Shown: positions 1-6,094 of the stretch, one piece after another | Layout of the letters: each line of letters opens with the position of its first letter | Numbering within the stretch: the stretch's first letter is position 1 | NCBI GenBank assembly: GCA_026770585.1 | Contig: MU646652.1 | Span: 280,347-291,705 of the forward strand | DNA from: Baffinella frigidus | Lineage: Eukaryota > Cryptophyceae > Cryptomonadales > Baffinellaceae | DNA: 11,359 nt | Direction of reading: 5' to 3' | The notes under the pieces: model-generated | Told to the model about the DNA's origin: nothing | Databases searched by the model: none | What the model saw: only the letters and a program-made list of their open reading frames with translations | Made by a program: the position numbers and the translations under genes

Positions 1-158
1 ACCCTACACCCTACACCCTACACCCTTCACCCTTCACCCTTCACCCTACACCCTACACCCTTCACCCTACACCCTTCACCCTTCACCCTACCCTACACCC
101 TACACCCCACACCCTACACCCTACACCCTACACCCTACACCCTACACCCTACACCCCA
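1..158. repeat. Telomere-like 7-bp array, CCCTACA/CCCTTCA
   Basis: A nearly uninterrupted array of 7-bp units, mostly CCCTACA with CCCTTCA interspersed, starts at the first base of the window and stops at unique sequence near 158. The C-rich strand reads left to right, which is the orientation expected at a left chromosome end with a TTTAGGG-type telomere. The units differ from the perfect CCCTAAA found at 8191-8220, so this is a degenerate subtelomeric or interstitial array rather than proven telomere. A telomeric origin is inference. Confidence 0.85.
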
Positions 159-190
159 GCCCAACAAAAGCGGCGTCACAACGCGAGCAA

Positions 191-328
191 CCTGGAAGGA
201 AGGCCTCGCGCGCGCCCCGTCCGTCCACTTAGCAGCCAACGGGGCCTTCACGGACACAGTCCATCTCAACCATTTGTTCTAGAATCTGGTCCTTTGTTCT
301 GGCGCGAGGCGGGATTGGCGAGGCACCT
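191..328 (+). repeat. Duplicated segment, copy 1, interrupted by an F3 fragment
   Basis: The segment reads CCTGGAAGGAAGGC, a CG-rich run, then CGTCC. It continues after an interruption with TTCTGGCGCGAGGCGGG and GCGAGGCACC. Positions 524-586 carry the same sequence without the interruption, and 760-791 carry its middle. Between the two halves here lies about 75 bp of the F3 TIR family (225-299). The three copies therefore record a local duplication followed by an insertion in one copy, or its loss in the others. Confidence 0.65.
225..299 (+). mobile_element. F3 MITE-like element, truncated copy
   Basis: It starts with the F3 terminus CCACTTAGCAGCC and follows the 2615 copy through the GGCTTCACGG, CCATCT and TTTGTTCTAGAATCT stretches, then breaks off before the right terminus. 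About half of the element is present. No transposase is encoded. Confidence 0.6.
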
Positions 329-523
329 CCGAAACCGTACACGCCTACTCGTCACGCACTTATACTCGCCTACCAGTGATGGAACCCTCACTCGCAGACC
401 CTACATCCCAAACCAGAAGCAGTGAAGAAGGAGAGTGACCCAGGAGGCACCTCATAAATTATACACACCTACCAGTGATGGACCCCTAACTCGCAAACCT
501 CCCCTAAACCCTAGACGCTAGAC

Positions 524-586
524 CTGGGAGGAAGGCTTCGCGCGCGCCGCGTCCGTTCTGCCGCGAGGCGGGGTTCGCGAGGCACC
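524..586 (+). repeat. Duplicated segment, copy 2, uninterrupted
   Basis: This is the uninterrupted version of the 191-328 segment, running from CCTGGGAGGAAGGC through GTCCGTTCTGCCGCGAG to GCGAGGCACC. It shows the sequence the neighbouring copy would have without its F3 insert. The shared text after 590 (TCCTCATG, then TGGTTCGCCTCCTCCTGCAC) also recurs at 792-822, so 524-622 and 760-822 form a longer direct repeat pair. Confidence 0.6.
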
Positions 587-623
587 GATCCTCATGCTGG
601 TTCGCCTCCTCCTGCACTCAACC

Positions 624-740
624 GGGAACATGTTGAATTTAAAAGAAAATGGATCCCTATTTGTTCATAGGAGTTAGACGAAGGTCAATTAGGGCCCTAA
701 GTAAATCTAATTAGGGCCAGAATCCGGTTTGATAGGCCAT
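624..740 (-). mobile_element. F9 TIR element, diverged copy
   Basis: Read in reverse complement, this stretch matches 3222-3337 over about 115 bp, including the block around TTAGGGCCCTAA and the terminus CGGGAACATGTTGAATTTAA. The second terminus, expected near 740-755, is too diverged to place. It is non-coding. Confidence 0.65.
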
Positions 741-825
741 TTTATTTCAAATGGAAACGCGGCGCGTCCGTTCTGGCGCGAGGCGGGGTTTGCTCCTCAT
801 GGTGGTTCGCCTCCTCCTGCACCCG

Positions 826-1222
826 ACCACCGTGAGCACCACACACATCCTCGCGTCGTGAGCACCGCACGCCACCAACCACGCGCCGGAGGCAACGCGC
901 CCGCCAGAGACCACCCACACGGTGGACTACGAACCTTTCATCAAAAGTCAACTTGCCCCACCGCAATTGACTTGAAGGCCTTATCTGGTGCAAATTTGGT
1001 CATGTTACCACTGAATCTGTTACCACTAAATCTAGGGGTCCCGAAACCTTTGTAGCCCACCGAGTGGGCAGGGCGCCGGAACGTATGTGCAGAACAGCCA
1101 TGCTTCCTTTCGGATCACATCAGGCCCCCCCGTGAGGCCAGGGTTATGGCACTATGGTGCACCACCGTGAGCACCACACACCCTCGCTCCGTGAGCACCG
1201 CACGCCACGCGCCACGCGCCCG
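826..1222 (+). repeat. Direct repeat pair, CCGTGAGCACCACACA
   Basis: Positions 826-887 and 1161-1222 share the order ACCACCGTGAGCACCACACA, CCTCGC, GTGAGCACCGCACGCCAC, ACGCGCC. The 270 bp between them (888-1160) holds no gene I can support. It has short runs resembling other repeats in the window (AAAAGTCAA, AATTGACTT) and a repeated TTACCACT motif at 1006-1031. Confidence 0.55.
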
Positions 1223-1225
1223 GCA

Positions 1226-1415
1226 GGGTGTAGGGTGCAGGGTGTGGGGTGTAGTGTGTAGTGTGTAGTGTGTAGTGTGTAGGATGTATTGTGTATTGTG
1301 AATTGTGTAGTGTGTAGGGTGCCGGGTGTAGGGTGCAGGATGCAGGGTGTAGGGTGCAGGATGTACGATGCAGGGTGCAGGGTGCAGGGTGTAGGATTTA
1401 GGGTGCAGGGTGTAG
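1226..1415 (-). repeat. Degenerate GTGTAGG/GTGCAGG minisatellite, inverted telomere-like
   Basis: About 190 bp of 7-bp units, mainly GGGTGTA, GGGTGCA and AGTGTGT. Read on the minus strand these are CCCTACA and CCCTGCA, so the array is an inverted, more diverged relative of 1-158. Long open frames here on either strand (for example repeating Tyr-Thr-Leu-His-Pro on the minus strand) follow from the 7-bp period, in which three units make seven codons. They are not evidence of a gene. Confidence 0.8.
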
Positions 1416-1626
1416 ACAGACCAGGTTCTCGAAGGCGCGAGAGCAGAAGTCACACTCCCACCACGTCTCGTCACCCTGCCCCTCCGGTGGGGCCTCGCCC
1501 CCACCCCCTCCACTCGCCGCCTCCACTCTGGCCTCGCTCATGTGCGGCTCCTGCGATCGAAAATCGCACCGATTCGAATGGATAAGTACACTGAAACGCA
1601 ACGGTTCAGATCGACCTCGTGACCAT

Positions 1627-1642
1627 AAATACATACATACAT

Positions 1643-1698
<56 letters not shown>

Positions 1699-1700
1699 TA
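1627..1700. repeat. AT dinucleotide microsatellite
   Basis: A short ATAC run leads into an almost pure (AT)n tract with one AAAT interruption, ending in ATTAAATA. It is strikingly AT-rich against a GC-rich background. Such tracts are length-variable and could be a collapse point in assembly. Confidence 0.95.
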
Positions 1701-1756
1701 CTGCTGTGCGGGACGCACGGTGAGCGAATCCGGGTATATCTTTTCATGTAGTGAAA

Positions 1757-1855
1757 ATGGGCAACGAAATTTACTACACAAATGCTTTACTATTACTAGT
1801 ACACGCCTTGTGCTTTCTTGTGTCGAGCCTGGTCCCTGTGTGTTGCTCCTCTGTG
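1757..1855 (+). repeat. Repeat segment carrying an empty F2 insertion site
   Basis: The reverse complement of 2787-3084 matches this stretch in blocks: GCAACGAAATTTACTACACA, then GCTTTCTTGTGTCGAGCCTG, GTCCCTG and TGTGTTGCTCCTCTGTG. Here the last two blocks are continuous at 1838/1839. At 2787-2967 a 124-bp F2 element separates them, so this copy is the unoccupied site. Confidence 0.75.
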
Positions 1856-2040
1856 CTTCCCCTCCACCCAGGCCTCGCTCATCTGCGGCTCCTGCTGTGC
1901 GGGAGAGATCGGTAATTTATCGCCAAACAACCAGCGTCAGCGCTGCACACGCCTTCCGCATTGTGCTACATACTGTACCCCGTGTCAGCCGCTGGTACGA
2001 GCTTTTCCCGGATGGATTCTATCTCCACCTCTGCGGGACT

Positions 2041-2137
2041 CACGGATAGCGGCGAGATCTGGCGTGGTTGACTTCAGGATTCAAGGGGTTTCCCTCGAAA
2101 GATGTCAAAAGTGGATGTTTCGACCCCTCTGGCGTGG
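2041..2137 (-). mobile_element. F2 TIR element, variant 1
   Basis: On the minus strand it starts CCACGCCAGAGGGGTCGAAA, runs through ACATCCACTTTTGACATCTT, AACCCCTTGAATCC and AAGTCAACCACGCCAGATCT, then diverges. It matches the + strand copies at 3817 and 8046 over about 80 bp. The end near 2041 is approximate. Confidence 0.7.
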
Positions 2138-2187
2138 TCCGGACGGACGCCGGGTGGGGCGACGCCGGGTGTGCACGCCTCGGGCGT

Positions 2188-2286
2188 GTGTTCCTCTCTC
2201 TCTCGCTTCCTCTCTTGCTCCCTCCCTCTCTCTCTCCATCTCCCTCCCTCTGCCATCTGCCATCTGCCATCTGCCATCCACCAACC
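2188..2286 (+). repeat. CT-rich tract with CTGCCAT tandem units
   Basis: A pyrimidine-rich tract of CTCTCTC and CTCCCTC runs is followed by four tandem copies of the 7-bp unit TCTGCCA (about 2249-2279). It is low complexity and the open frames across it are not credible as genes. Nothing else recognisable lies between 2287 and 2432. Confidence 0.8.
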
Positions 2287-2432
2287 CTCCCGCTTGCACC
2301 AAATCATCCATTTTAGACTTCAGATTTACCCTTGCAGAGACCCCAGATCCGGGGTCTGCAAGGGTACATCAAAGGTAAAACTACGATCTAAAACCGACGA
2401 TTTGGTCCATTCGTGAGGGCTGGTGGATAGCC

Positions 2433-2576
2433 TAGCTCTGTCCCACTTGATTTCGACTCATCGTTGAAAACCTTTAGCCGTAGATGGACTCTTGATTTGT
2501 ACTGGAGGTCCCTCTTTGAAAGTAATAATGCCGGCTAAATGTTTTTGATGATACGAAATCAAGTGGGCCAGAGCTA
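2433..2576. mobile_element. F5 TIR element (single copy)
   Basis: The ends are inverted repeats. TAGCTCTGTCCCACTTGATT at the left pairs with AATCAAGTGGGCCAGAGCTA at the right, with one mismatch in 20. Weaker pairing continues inward through CATCGTTGAAAAC and GTTTTTGATG to TTAGCC and GGCTAA. The whole 144 bp can fold as one hairpin. It is the size of a MITE with no coding capacity, and no second copy is present to prove mobility. Confidence 0.7.
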
Positions 2577-2614
2577 GATAGCAATCGACACGCCGCGCCG
2601 GCATGGCAAGCTAA

Positions 2615-2753
2615 CCACTTAGCAGCCACCGGGGGCTTCACGGATACAGGCCACCTAAACCATTTGTACTAGAATCTTATCCATTTGCATTGGATGCTAA
2701 CCGAATTTTCCCCGGACATCCGGGTGAAAAGCAACTCGGCCGCTGCTAAGTGG
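2615..2753. mobile_element. F3 TIR element, full copy
   Basis: A 139-bp element starting CCACTTAGCAGC and ending GCTGCTAAGTGG, a perfect 12-bp inverted terminal repeat. Its interior is shared with 225-299 and 7583-7699 (GGCTTCA, GGATACAG, TTTGTACTAGAATCTTATCC). It is the best-preserved F3 copy. The target duplication is unclear. Confidence 0.8.
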
Positions 2754-2805
2754 AAGGACGGAAACAAGACACCCCCGCTTTCTTCGCACAGAGGAGCAAC
2801 ACACA

Positions 2806-2929
2806 CCACGCCAGAGTGTTCGAGGGGGTAATATTTTAAAGCATATCAGGAAGCGCTTGTTGACTTTTGAAAACCACTGCCTTGAGGGGGAATTGACTTT
2901 TGGCGACCCCTTCCAAGACTCTGGCGTGG
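2806..2929. mobile_element. F2 TIR element with demonstrable empty site
   Basis: A 124-bp element with 12-bp perfect termini, CCACGCCAGAGT and ACTCTGGCGTGG. It is flanked by CA on both sides (2804-2805 and 2930-2931). The related segment at 1757-1855 lacks the element and has one CA at the junction. The interior matches 3663-3790 in inverse orientation (AAAAGTCAATTCC, GTGGTTTTCAAAAGTCAAC). Confidence 0.85.
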
Positions 2930-2976
2930 CAGGGACCAGGCTCGACACAAGAAAGCTCATCCGCGCCGCGCGTACC

Positions 2977-3118
2977 TTCATCTCCATAAAAGTATTAATT
3001 ATTACTTTTGGGTAACGAAAAGGGCTACACGATTTGCTCATAACAGTATTAGTAGCGCATTTGCGTAGTAAATTTCGTTGCGCCGAAAGCAATTAATTGA
3101 TACTTTTATGGAGATGAA
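2977..3118. mobile_element. F4 TIR element, single copy
   Basis: A 142-bp unit with 19-bp perfect inverted ends, TTCATCTCCATAAAAGTAT and its complement, followed by imperfect pairing into TAATTA. It interrupts a segment related to 1757-1812. Flanking bases are CC on both sides, compatible with a 2-bp target duplication but too short to prove one. Just right of it, 3151-3169 repeats the motif of 3057-3075 in inverse. Confidence 0.7.
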
Positions 3119-3195
3119 CCTGCTGGTCCTAGAGTGGCTCCAAGGGCAATAAAATTTACTACACAAATGCTACATCTAGACTGTGCGTTTTCATC

Positions 3196-3337
3196 CGGGA
3201 ACCTGTTAATCTACAAGAAACTGGCCTATCAAACCGGATTCTGCCCTAATTAAATTTACTTAGGGCCCTAATTAATCTTCTTCCAACTCCTACGAACACA
3301 TAGGGGTCCATTTTCTTTTAGATTAAACATGTCCCCG
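3196..3337. mobile_element. F9 TIR element, full copy
   Basis: The 142-bp element starts CGGGAACCTGTTAATCTACA and ends with the complement of CGGGGACATGTTTAATCTAA, giving imperfect TIRs of about 30 bp. TC flanks both sides. The interior contains CCTAATTAAATTTACTTAGG and a TTAGGGCCCTAA-like palindrome, shared with 624-740. Confidence 0.7.
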
Positions 3338-3525
3338 TCGTAGATGACCTCCTGGTGCTCCATGTGCTCCACGTGCGTCGGCGCAGGCGGGAGCGGACGC
3401 GTCCTCCCCCGGAGCGTCACGTCCCGCGAGGGCGCCGCGGCATCCCACACCTCGGGGGAACGCGCCGTGTCCTCCGTGGGGAGCGAGGAGCGGAGCGAGG
3501 ATGAGACCTCCAGCTTCGGCCCCGC
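3338..3525 (-). other. GC-rich open stretch, possible exon, uncertain
   Basis: On the minus strand, after an acceptor-like CTGACAG at 3532-3526, a frame stays open from 3525 (Ala-Gly-Pro-Lys-Leu-Glu-Val) to the F9 element, with most codons ending in G or C and an acidic, His/Glu-rich end (THVEHMEHQEVIYDGDM). It joins no recognisable neighbour exon, and a + strand frame is also open across it, as expected of GC-rich DNA. I assign no function. Confidence 0.15.
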
Positions 3526-3585
3526 CTGTCAGGACGCCAGAGTCTTGAGAGTCAGGACGCGCTAGCCGTGAACGTCAGCTCCTCA

Positions 3586-3657
3586 AATCTGGGTCCGATT
3601 CCCCGTGCAAATTTGGGTCCGATTCCCCGTACAAACCTGGGTCCGATTCCCCGTACA
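3586..3657 (+). repeat. Three 24-bp tandem units, TGGGTCCGATTCCCCGTACA
   Basis: Three head-to-tail copies of a 24-bp unit at 3586-3609, 3610-3633 and 3634-3657. The lead-in GTCAGCTCCTCAAATCTGG (3573-3591) recurs at 3942-3960, and CCGATTCCCCGTTCACC at 4021 is another fragment. The apparent LGPIPRTN peptide repeat is a by-product of a period divisible by three. Confidence 0.85.
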
Positions 3658-3662
3658 AACCA

Positions 3663-3790
3663 AGACGCCAGAGACTTGAGAGGGGTCGTCAAAAGTCAAT
3701 TCCTCCGGAAGGCATTGGTTTTCAAAAGTCAACGAATGTATCCAGATACGCTCTGAAAAAAAATCAACCCCCTCCTGCACTCTGGCGTGG
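3663..3790. mobile_element. F2 TIR element, variant 2
   Basis: It begins ACGCCAGAGACTTGAGAGG, a slightly eroded CCACGCCAGAG terminus, and ends CACTCTGGCGTGG. The interior is the inverse of 2806-2929 over about 90 bp. A further solo terminus, GACGCCAGAGTCTTGAGAG, lies at 3534-3552. Confidence 0.75.
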
Positions 3791-3816
3791 GCAAGACGCG
3801 CCAGGCGTGAAACGTC

Positions 3817-3942
3817 CCACGCCGGAGGGCTCGAAACATCCACGTTTGACATCTTTCAGGGGGAATTCCCTGGACACTTCAGTCAACGACACCAGCTCTG
3901 GCGTGGAAAAGGCGTCGGTTTCCCTCGAGCCCTCTGGCGTGG
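3817..3942 (+). mobile_element. F2 TIR element, variant 1, compound copy
   Basis: CCACGCCGGAG at 3817 and CTCTGGCGTGG ending at 3906 bound a 90-bp unit matching 8046-8135. It is followed by AAGGCGTCGGTTTCCCTCGA and another CTCTGGCGTGG ending at 3942. The same outer extension occurs at 8136-8171, so the whole 126-bp compound has moved as a unit. Confidence 0.75.
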
Positions 3943-4287
3943 TCAGCTCCTCAAATCTGGCGCTTCCGGGCGCTTACGGTTCGGGGTTCCAGCCGTCAGC
4001 GACAACCCCGCCAACCAGGGCCCGATTCCCCGTTCACCGGCGTGGGCGCCTCCACCCTAGCCCCCCCTCGGCGCTCGCGGATGGGGGATGGGGGATCGGG
4101 TTCATGTTCGGGTTCGGGAGAGGGTGGCGGGGCGTACATCAGCCGAGCGGGGAGACTCGGGGACGCGGGACGGGTGGGAGGAAGCTTGGGCGGAAGGGTG
4201 GGAGGCGGCGTCAGCAGGGAAGATTGTGTCGAGCCACTGCGCCCCGCCTGCGTTTGGAAACCCGTCCTTTCAGCATCACGTTTGCCT
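3943..4287. other. Gene-free GC-rich stretch
   Basis: No gene is supported. The stretch contains the recurring GCTCCTCAAATCTGG fragment, short G-rich runs (GGATGGGG repeated, GGTTCGGG) and overlapping open frames on the + strand. None has family similarity I recognise, and their number is what high GC content predicts. Confidence 0.6.
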
Positions 4288-4362
4288 ACTCACATCAACT
4301 CGTAGGGCGAGTTGATGTGAGTTGATGTGAGCAGCTTTGATGTGAGTAGTTACTCACATCAA
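4288..4362. repeat. Nested hairpins built from ACTCACATCAA
   Basis: ACTCACATCAACTCG (4288-4302) and CGAGTTGATGTGAGT (4308-4322) form a perfect 15-bp stem with a 5-nt loop. TTGATGTGAGTA (4337-4348) and TACTCACATCAA (4351-4362) form a second perfect 12-bp stem with a 2-nt loop. The two hairpins share the same arm sequence, so alternative pairings are possible across all 75 bp. Confidence 0.85.
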
Positions 4363-4664
4363 CCCGCCACGGAGTTCCTGGAAAGACTCAAGCTGTCGTT
4401 GCAGCGGTGTCACTCTTGCCTGCATTCACGCACACCAACACGCCACGGATCTGCAACGACTCTCTTGAATGCCCGCAAAGGCTATCCCTCAAGTGCCCAG
4501 TAGGCTCATACGCCCTACCGTAGGGCCCTAGGACCTGCCTAGGACCTCTTGGCCGTCAAATTTGACCGCCTGGCCACTTGAGGGATATGTACTCTCTGCG
4601 ATGCGAGCGCGTCATGGCGTGCCAACGCCAAACGCAAATTAAGCCGGCCGTGGGGGCTCTGTTT
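4363..4664. other. Gene-free stretch with AGGGCCCTAGG palindrome cluster
   Basis: No gene is supported. At 4507-4540 the sequence CGCCCTACCGTAGGGCCCTA, then GGACCTGCCTAGGACCTC, resembles the central part of the F1 elements without their termini. The remainder is unique and featureless to my reading. Confidence 0.5.
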
Positions 4665-4871
4665 CCACCAGCCATCCCAAGTGGCTCAAATAGTGCCCTG
4701 GAAGGTCTTCGAATTTACCTTGCATCGGATCCGACCCCGGTCCAAGGTAAAATCGACCCCGTTCCAAGGTAAAATCATCCGACCCCGGTCCAAGGTCTGA
4801 TCCGACCCCGGTCCAAGGTAAAATCGAAGACGTTCCAGGGCACTATTTGAGGCACATAGGATGGCTGGTGG
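4665..4871. mobile_element. F6 long inverted repeat with internal subrepeats
   Basis: Arms of about 57 bp (4665-4721 and 4815-4871) are inverted copies, starting CCACCAGCCATCC and sharing CTCAAATAGTGCCCTGGAA and TCTTCGA. The centre holds four near-copies of CCGACCCCGGTCCAAGGTAA. It lies directly beside the putative minus-strand gene, whose open frame runs into it, so it may have truncated that gene or lie in its intron. Confidence 0.8.
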
Positions 4872-4884
4872 CAGGAGCAAGGAC

Positions 4885-5292
4885 CTGTGCTCTCCTCCGA
4901 ATCGCCAGCAGGCGCATGGACACTGTCCAGCTCGCCGACCAACTGCCGCCGCACGTTGCCTGCGACCGCCTGCGCGGGAGCGGGCTTGTGCGTGGCCTGC
5001 GCCGAAGGCTGAGAAGTGCTCTTCTTGCTCATCAGCTTCTCGGCCATCTGCTTGGACCAGGGCTGACTCGACGCGTCCTCGCCCGCCGCTCCCCGGTTGG
5101 TGATGTCCCCCATTGCTCTCGTCCCGCCTGTTTGAGAGGATCATGTGAGCGAGGGCCACAGCACACGATCCCACGCATCACGCCAGCCACACCGAAAAGA
5201 TTGAGCCAAGGATGGGGTGGACCTGAGCGGTGCATGGCGGGCCGGGCGACCGCCGCGAGGGCGGGGTCCTCGTACATCCGGAAGGACGCCAT
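4885..5292 (-). CDS. Putative gene 5' part, divergent from the glutaredoxin; function unknown
   Basis: A minus-strand start at 5292 (AAAGATGGCG context) opens with MASFRMYEDPALAAVARP. A candidate 95-bp GT-AG intron (5222-5128, acceptor CTCAAACAG) joins exon 5292-5223 to 5127 onward in phase, giving GGTRAMGDITNRG. The second exon continues with SSQPWSKQMAEKLMSKK, an Ala/Pro-rich stretch and QLVGELDSV. It may end at the donor-like ACAG/GTCCTT at 4885-4884, or be broken by F6 just beyond. The GDITN string after a basic residue recalls the amino-terminal region of mitotic cyclins (RxxLGDIxN), but the spacing is not canonical and no cyclin box is visible. Codons mostly end in G or C. Supported only by an open frame, start context and splice signals. 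Without the splice, the frames are shorter and unrelated. Confidence 0.3.
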
Positions 5293-5809
5293 CTTTCCCT
5301 TAGCGCACGGCAAGCCGGATAAAACTGGATGGGTCGGACGGCGTCGTCAGCGATTTCGGCTGTGGTCCGGGGCAGGTCGTTAGGACGACAGGCAGGGCCT
5401 CGTTGATAGAGCACGGTGCTTTCTCAGCAGAGCGGTCGCAGGTCCCGAGCTAATTCACGTTTGTTCAGGTGGGGTTGGATGGGTTTGAGGAGGCAGGTGG
5501 CGGCTGGGGTTGTGAAGCTGCTCCCGAGGAGAGCAGGACCATTGCCAATACTTCATGGCCCATCATCAAGCCTGTCCTTCACTCGCAGGAGCAAGATCAT
5601 GTGAGGGGTGTCGTGTCGTGAGCAAGACATGCCTACCCTGTGCCAGCTATCAGCGACCTGCGGAGGCTCTCGCCGCAGGCACGCTCGTTCGCCTCTTCCG
5701 GTCGTTCGTTTTTGAATTTAAAAACGAACGTCAAATGTTGACACAAGTCAACTTTTGGAGGATCCACAGGTGATGAGCCACAAGTAACGTGACACGCAAG
5801 CACCCCACC
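5293..5809. promoter_or_regulatory. Intergenic region between divergent gene starts
   Basis: 517 bp separate the minus-strand start at 5292 from the glutaredoxin ATG at 5810. No clear TATA box or other core motif is visible. It contains a GT/GG-rich stretch at 5467-5500, a strong hairpin at 5703-5730, AAGTCAACTTTTGG at 5746-5759 resembling F2 interiors, and a possible four-codon upstream frame at 5773-5787 (ATG AGC CAC AAG TAA). A shared promoter role is inferred from position only. Confidence 0.35.
5703..5730. repeat. Promoter-proximal hairpin CGTTCGTTTTT
   Basis: CGTTCGTTTTT (5703-5713) and AAAAACGAACG (5720-5730) form a perfect 11-bp stem around GAATTT, about 80 bp upstream of the glutaredoxin ATG. 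It is locally AT-rich. It could be an operator-like palindrome or the remnant of a TIR element. Confidence 0.7.
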
Positions 5810-6094
5810 ATGCTCGTCGGCAAAGTTCTCCGCAGCTCCGCGCTCGCCGCGCGCCCGATGACCGTGGCTGCCGCCTCCCGTGCGGCCAGCGGATCCGCGA
5901 CTCGTGGAGCCGCTTTCGCCCTCGCCCGCGCCGCCCCCGCTGCCGTCGCCCGCCCGTGGACTGGATTTCCCGCTGCGCAGTGCCGCCAGATGGCGACAGT
6001 CGGGTCCGAGGGGTCCGACTCCGACTTTGCCAAGAAGACCAAGGAGCCCGCTGCTCCTTCCGGCGAGCGCGACGTCCAAGCCGAAATCAAGGAG
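5810..6094 (+). CDS. GRX5 exon 1: presequence and start of domain
   Basis: Encodes residues 1-95. Ala-, Ser- and Arg-rich targeting sequence to about residue 60, an acidic linker (GSEGSDSDF, KKTKEP), then DVQAEIKE, the first helix of the glutaredoxin fold. It ends GAG at donor GTGCTT. Reading on past the donor gives a Pro-rich tail and a stop at 6263-6265 with no family match. Confidence 0.9.

Larger units (their letters stand above)
1525..1903 (+). repeat. Direct repeat pair flanking the AT microsatellite
   Basis: GGCCTCGCTCATGTGCGGCT at 1531 and a near-identical stretch at 1870 are direct copies, each followed by CCTGC. CTGCTGTGCGGGA also occurs at 1701 and 1892. The segment between them contains the AT microsatellite. 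No gene is supported from 1416 to 2040. Confidence 0.5.

Noticed and set aside
1115-1513. Long minus-strand open frame with repeating Tyr-Thr-Leu-His-Pro
   Set aside because: The peptide is produced by the 7-bp minisatellite. It has no start context, no flanking domain and no conservation signal.
3807-4325. 172-residue + strand open frame
   Set aside because: It begins in an F2 element, runs through repeat fragments and a hairpin, and has no recognisable domain. GC-rich DNA gives such frames by chance.
4847-5383. 178-residue + strand open frame
   Set aside because: It is antisense to the putative minus-strand gene and starts in the F6 arm. Arg/Ala-rich composition is what the complement of a GC3-rich gene yields.
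5398-5452. tRNA-like stretch (GTTGATAGAGCACGG, then GGTCGCAGGTCCCGAG)
   Set aside because: It resembles D-arm and T-arm text, but the A box is incomplete, no acceptor stem closes, and no five-base-pair anticodon stem forms.
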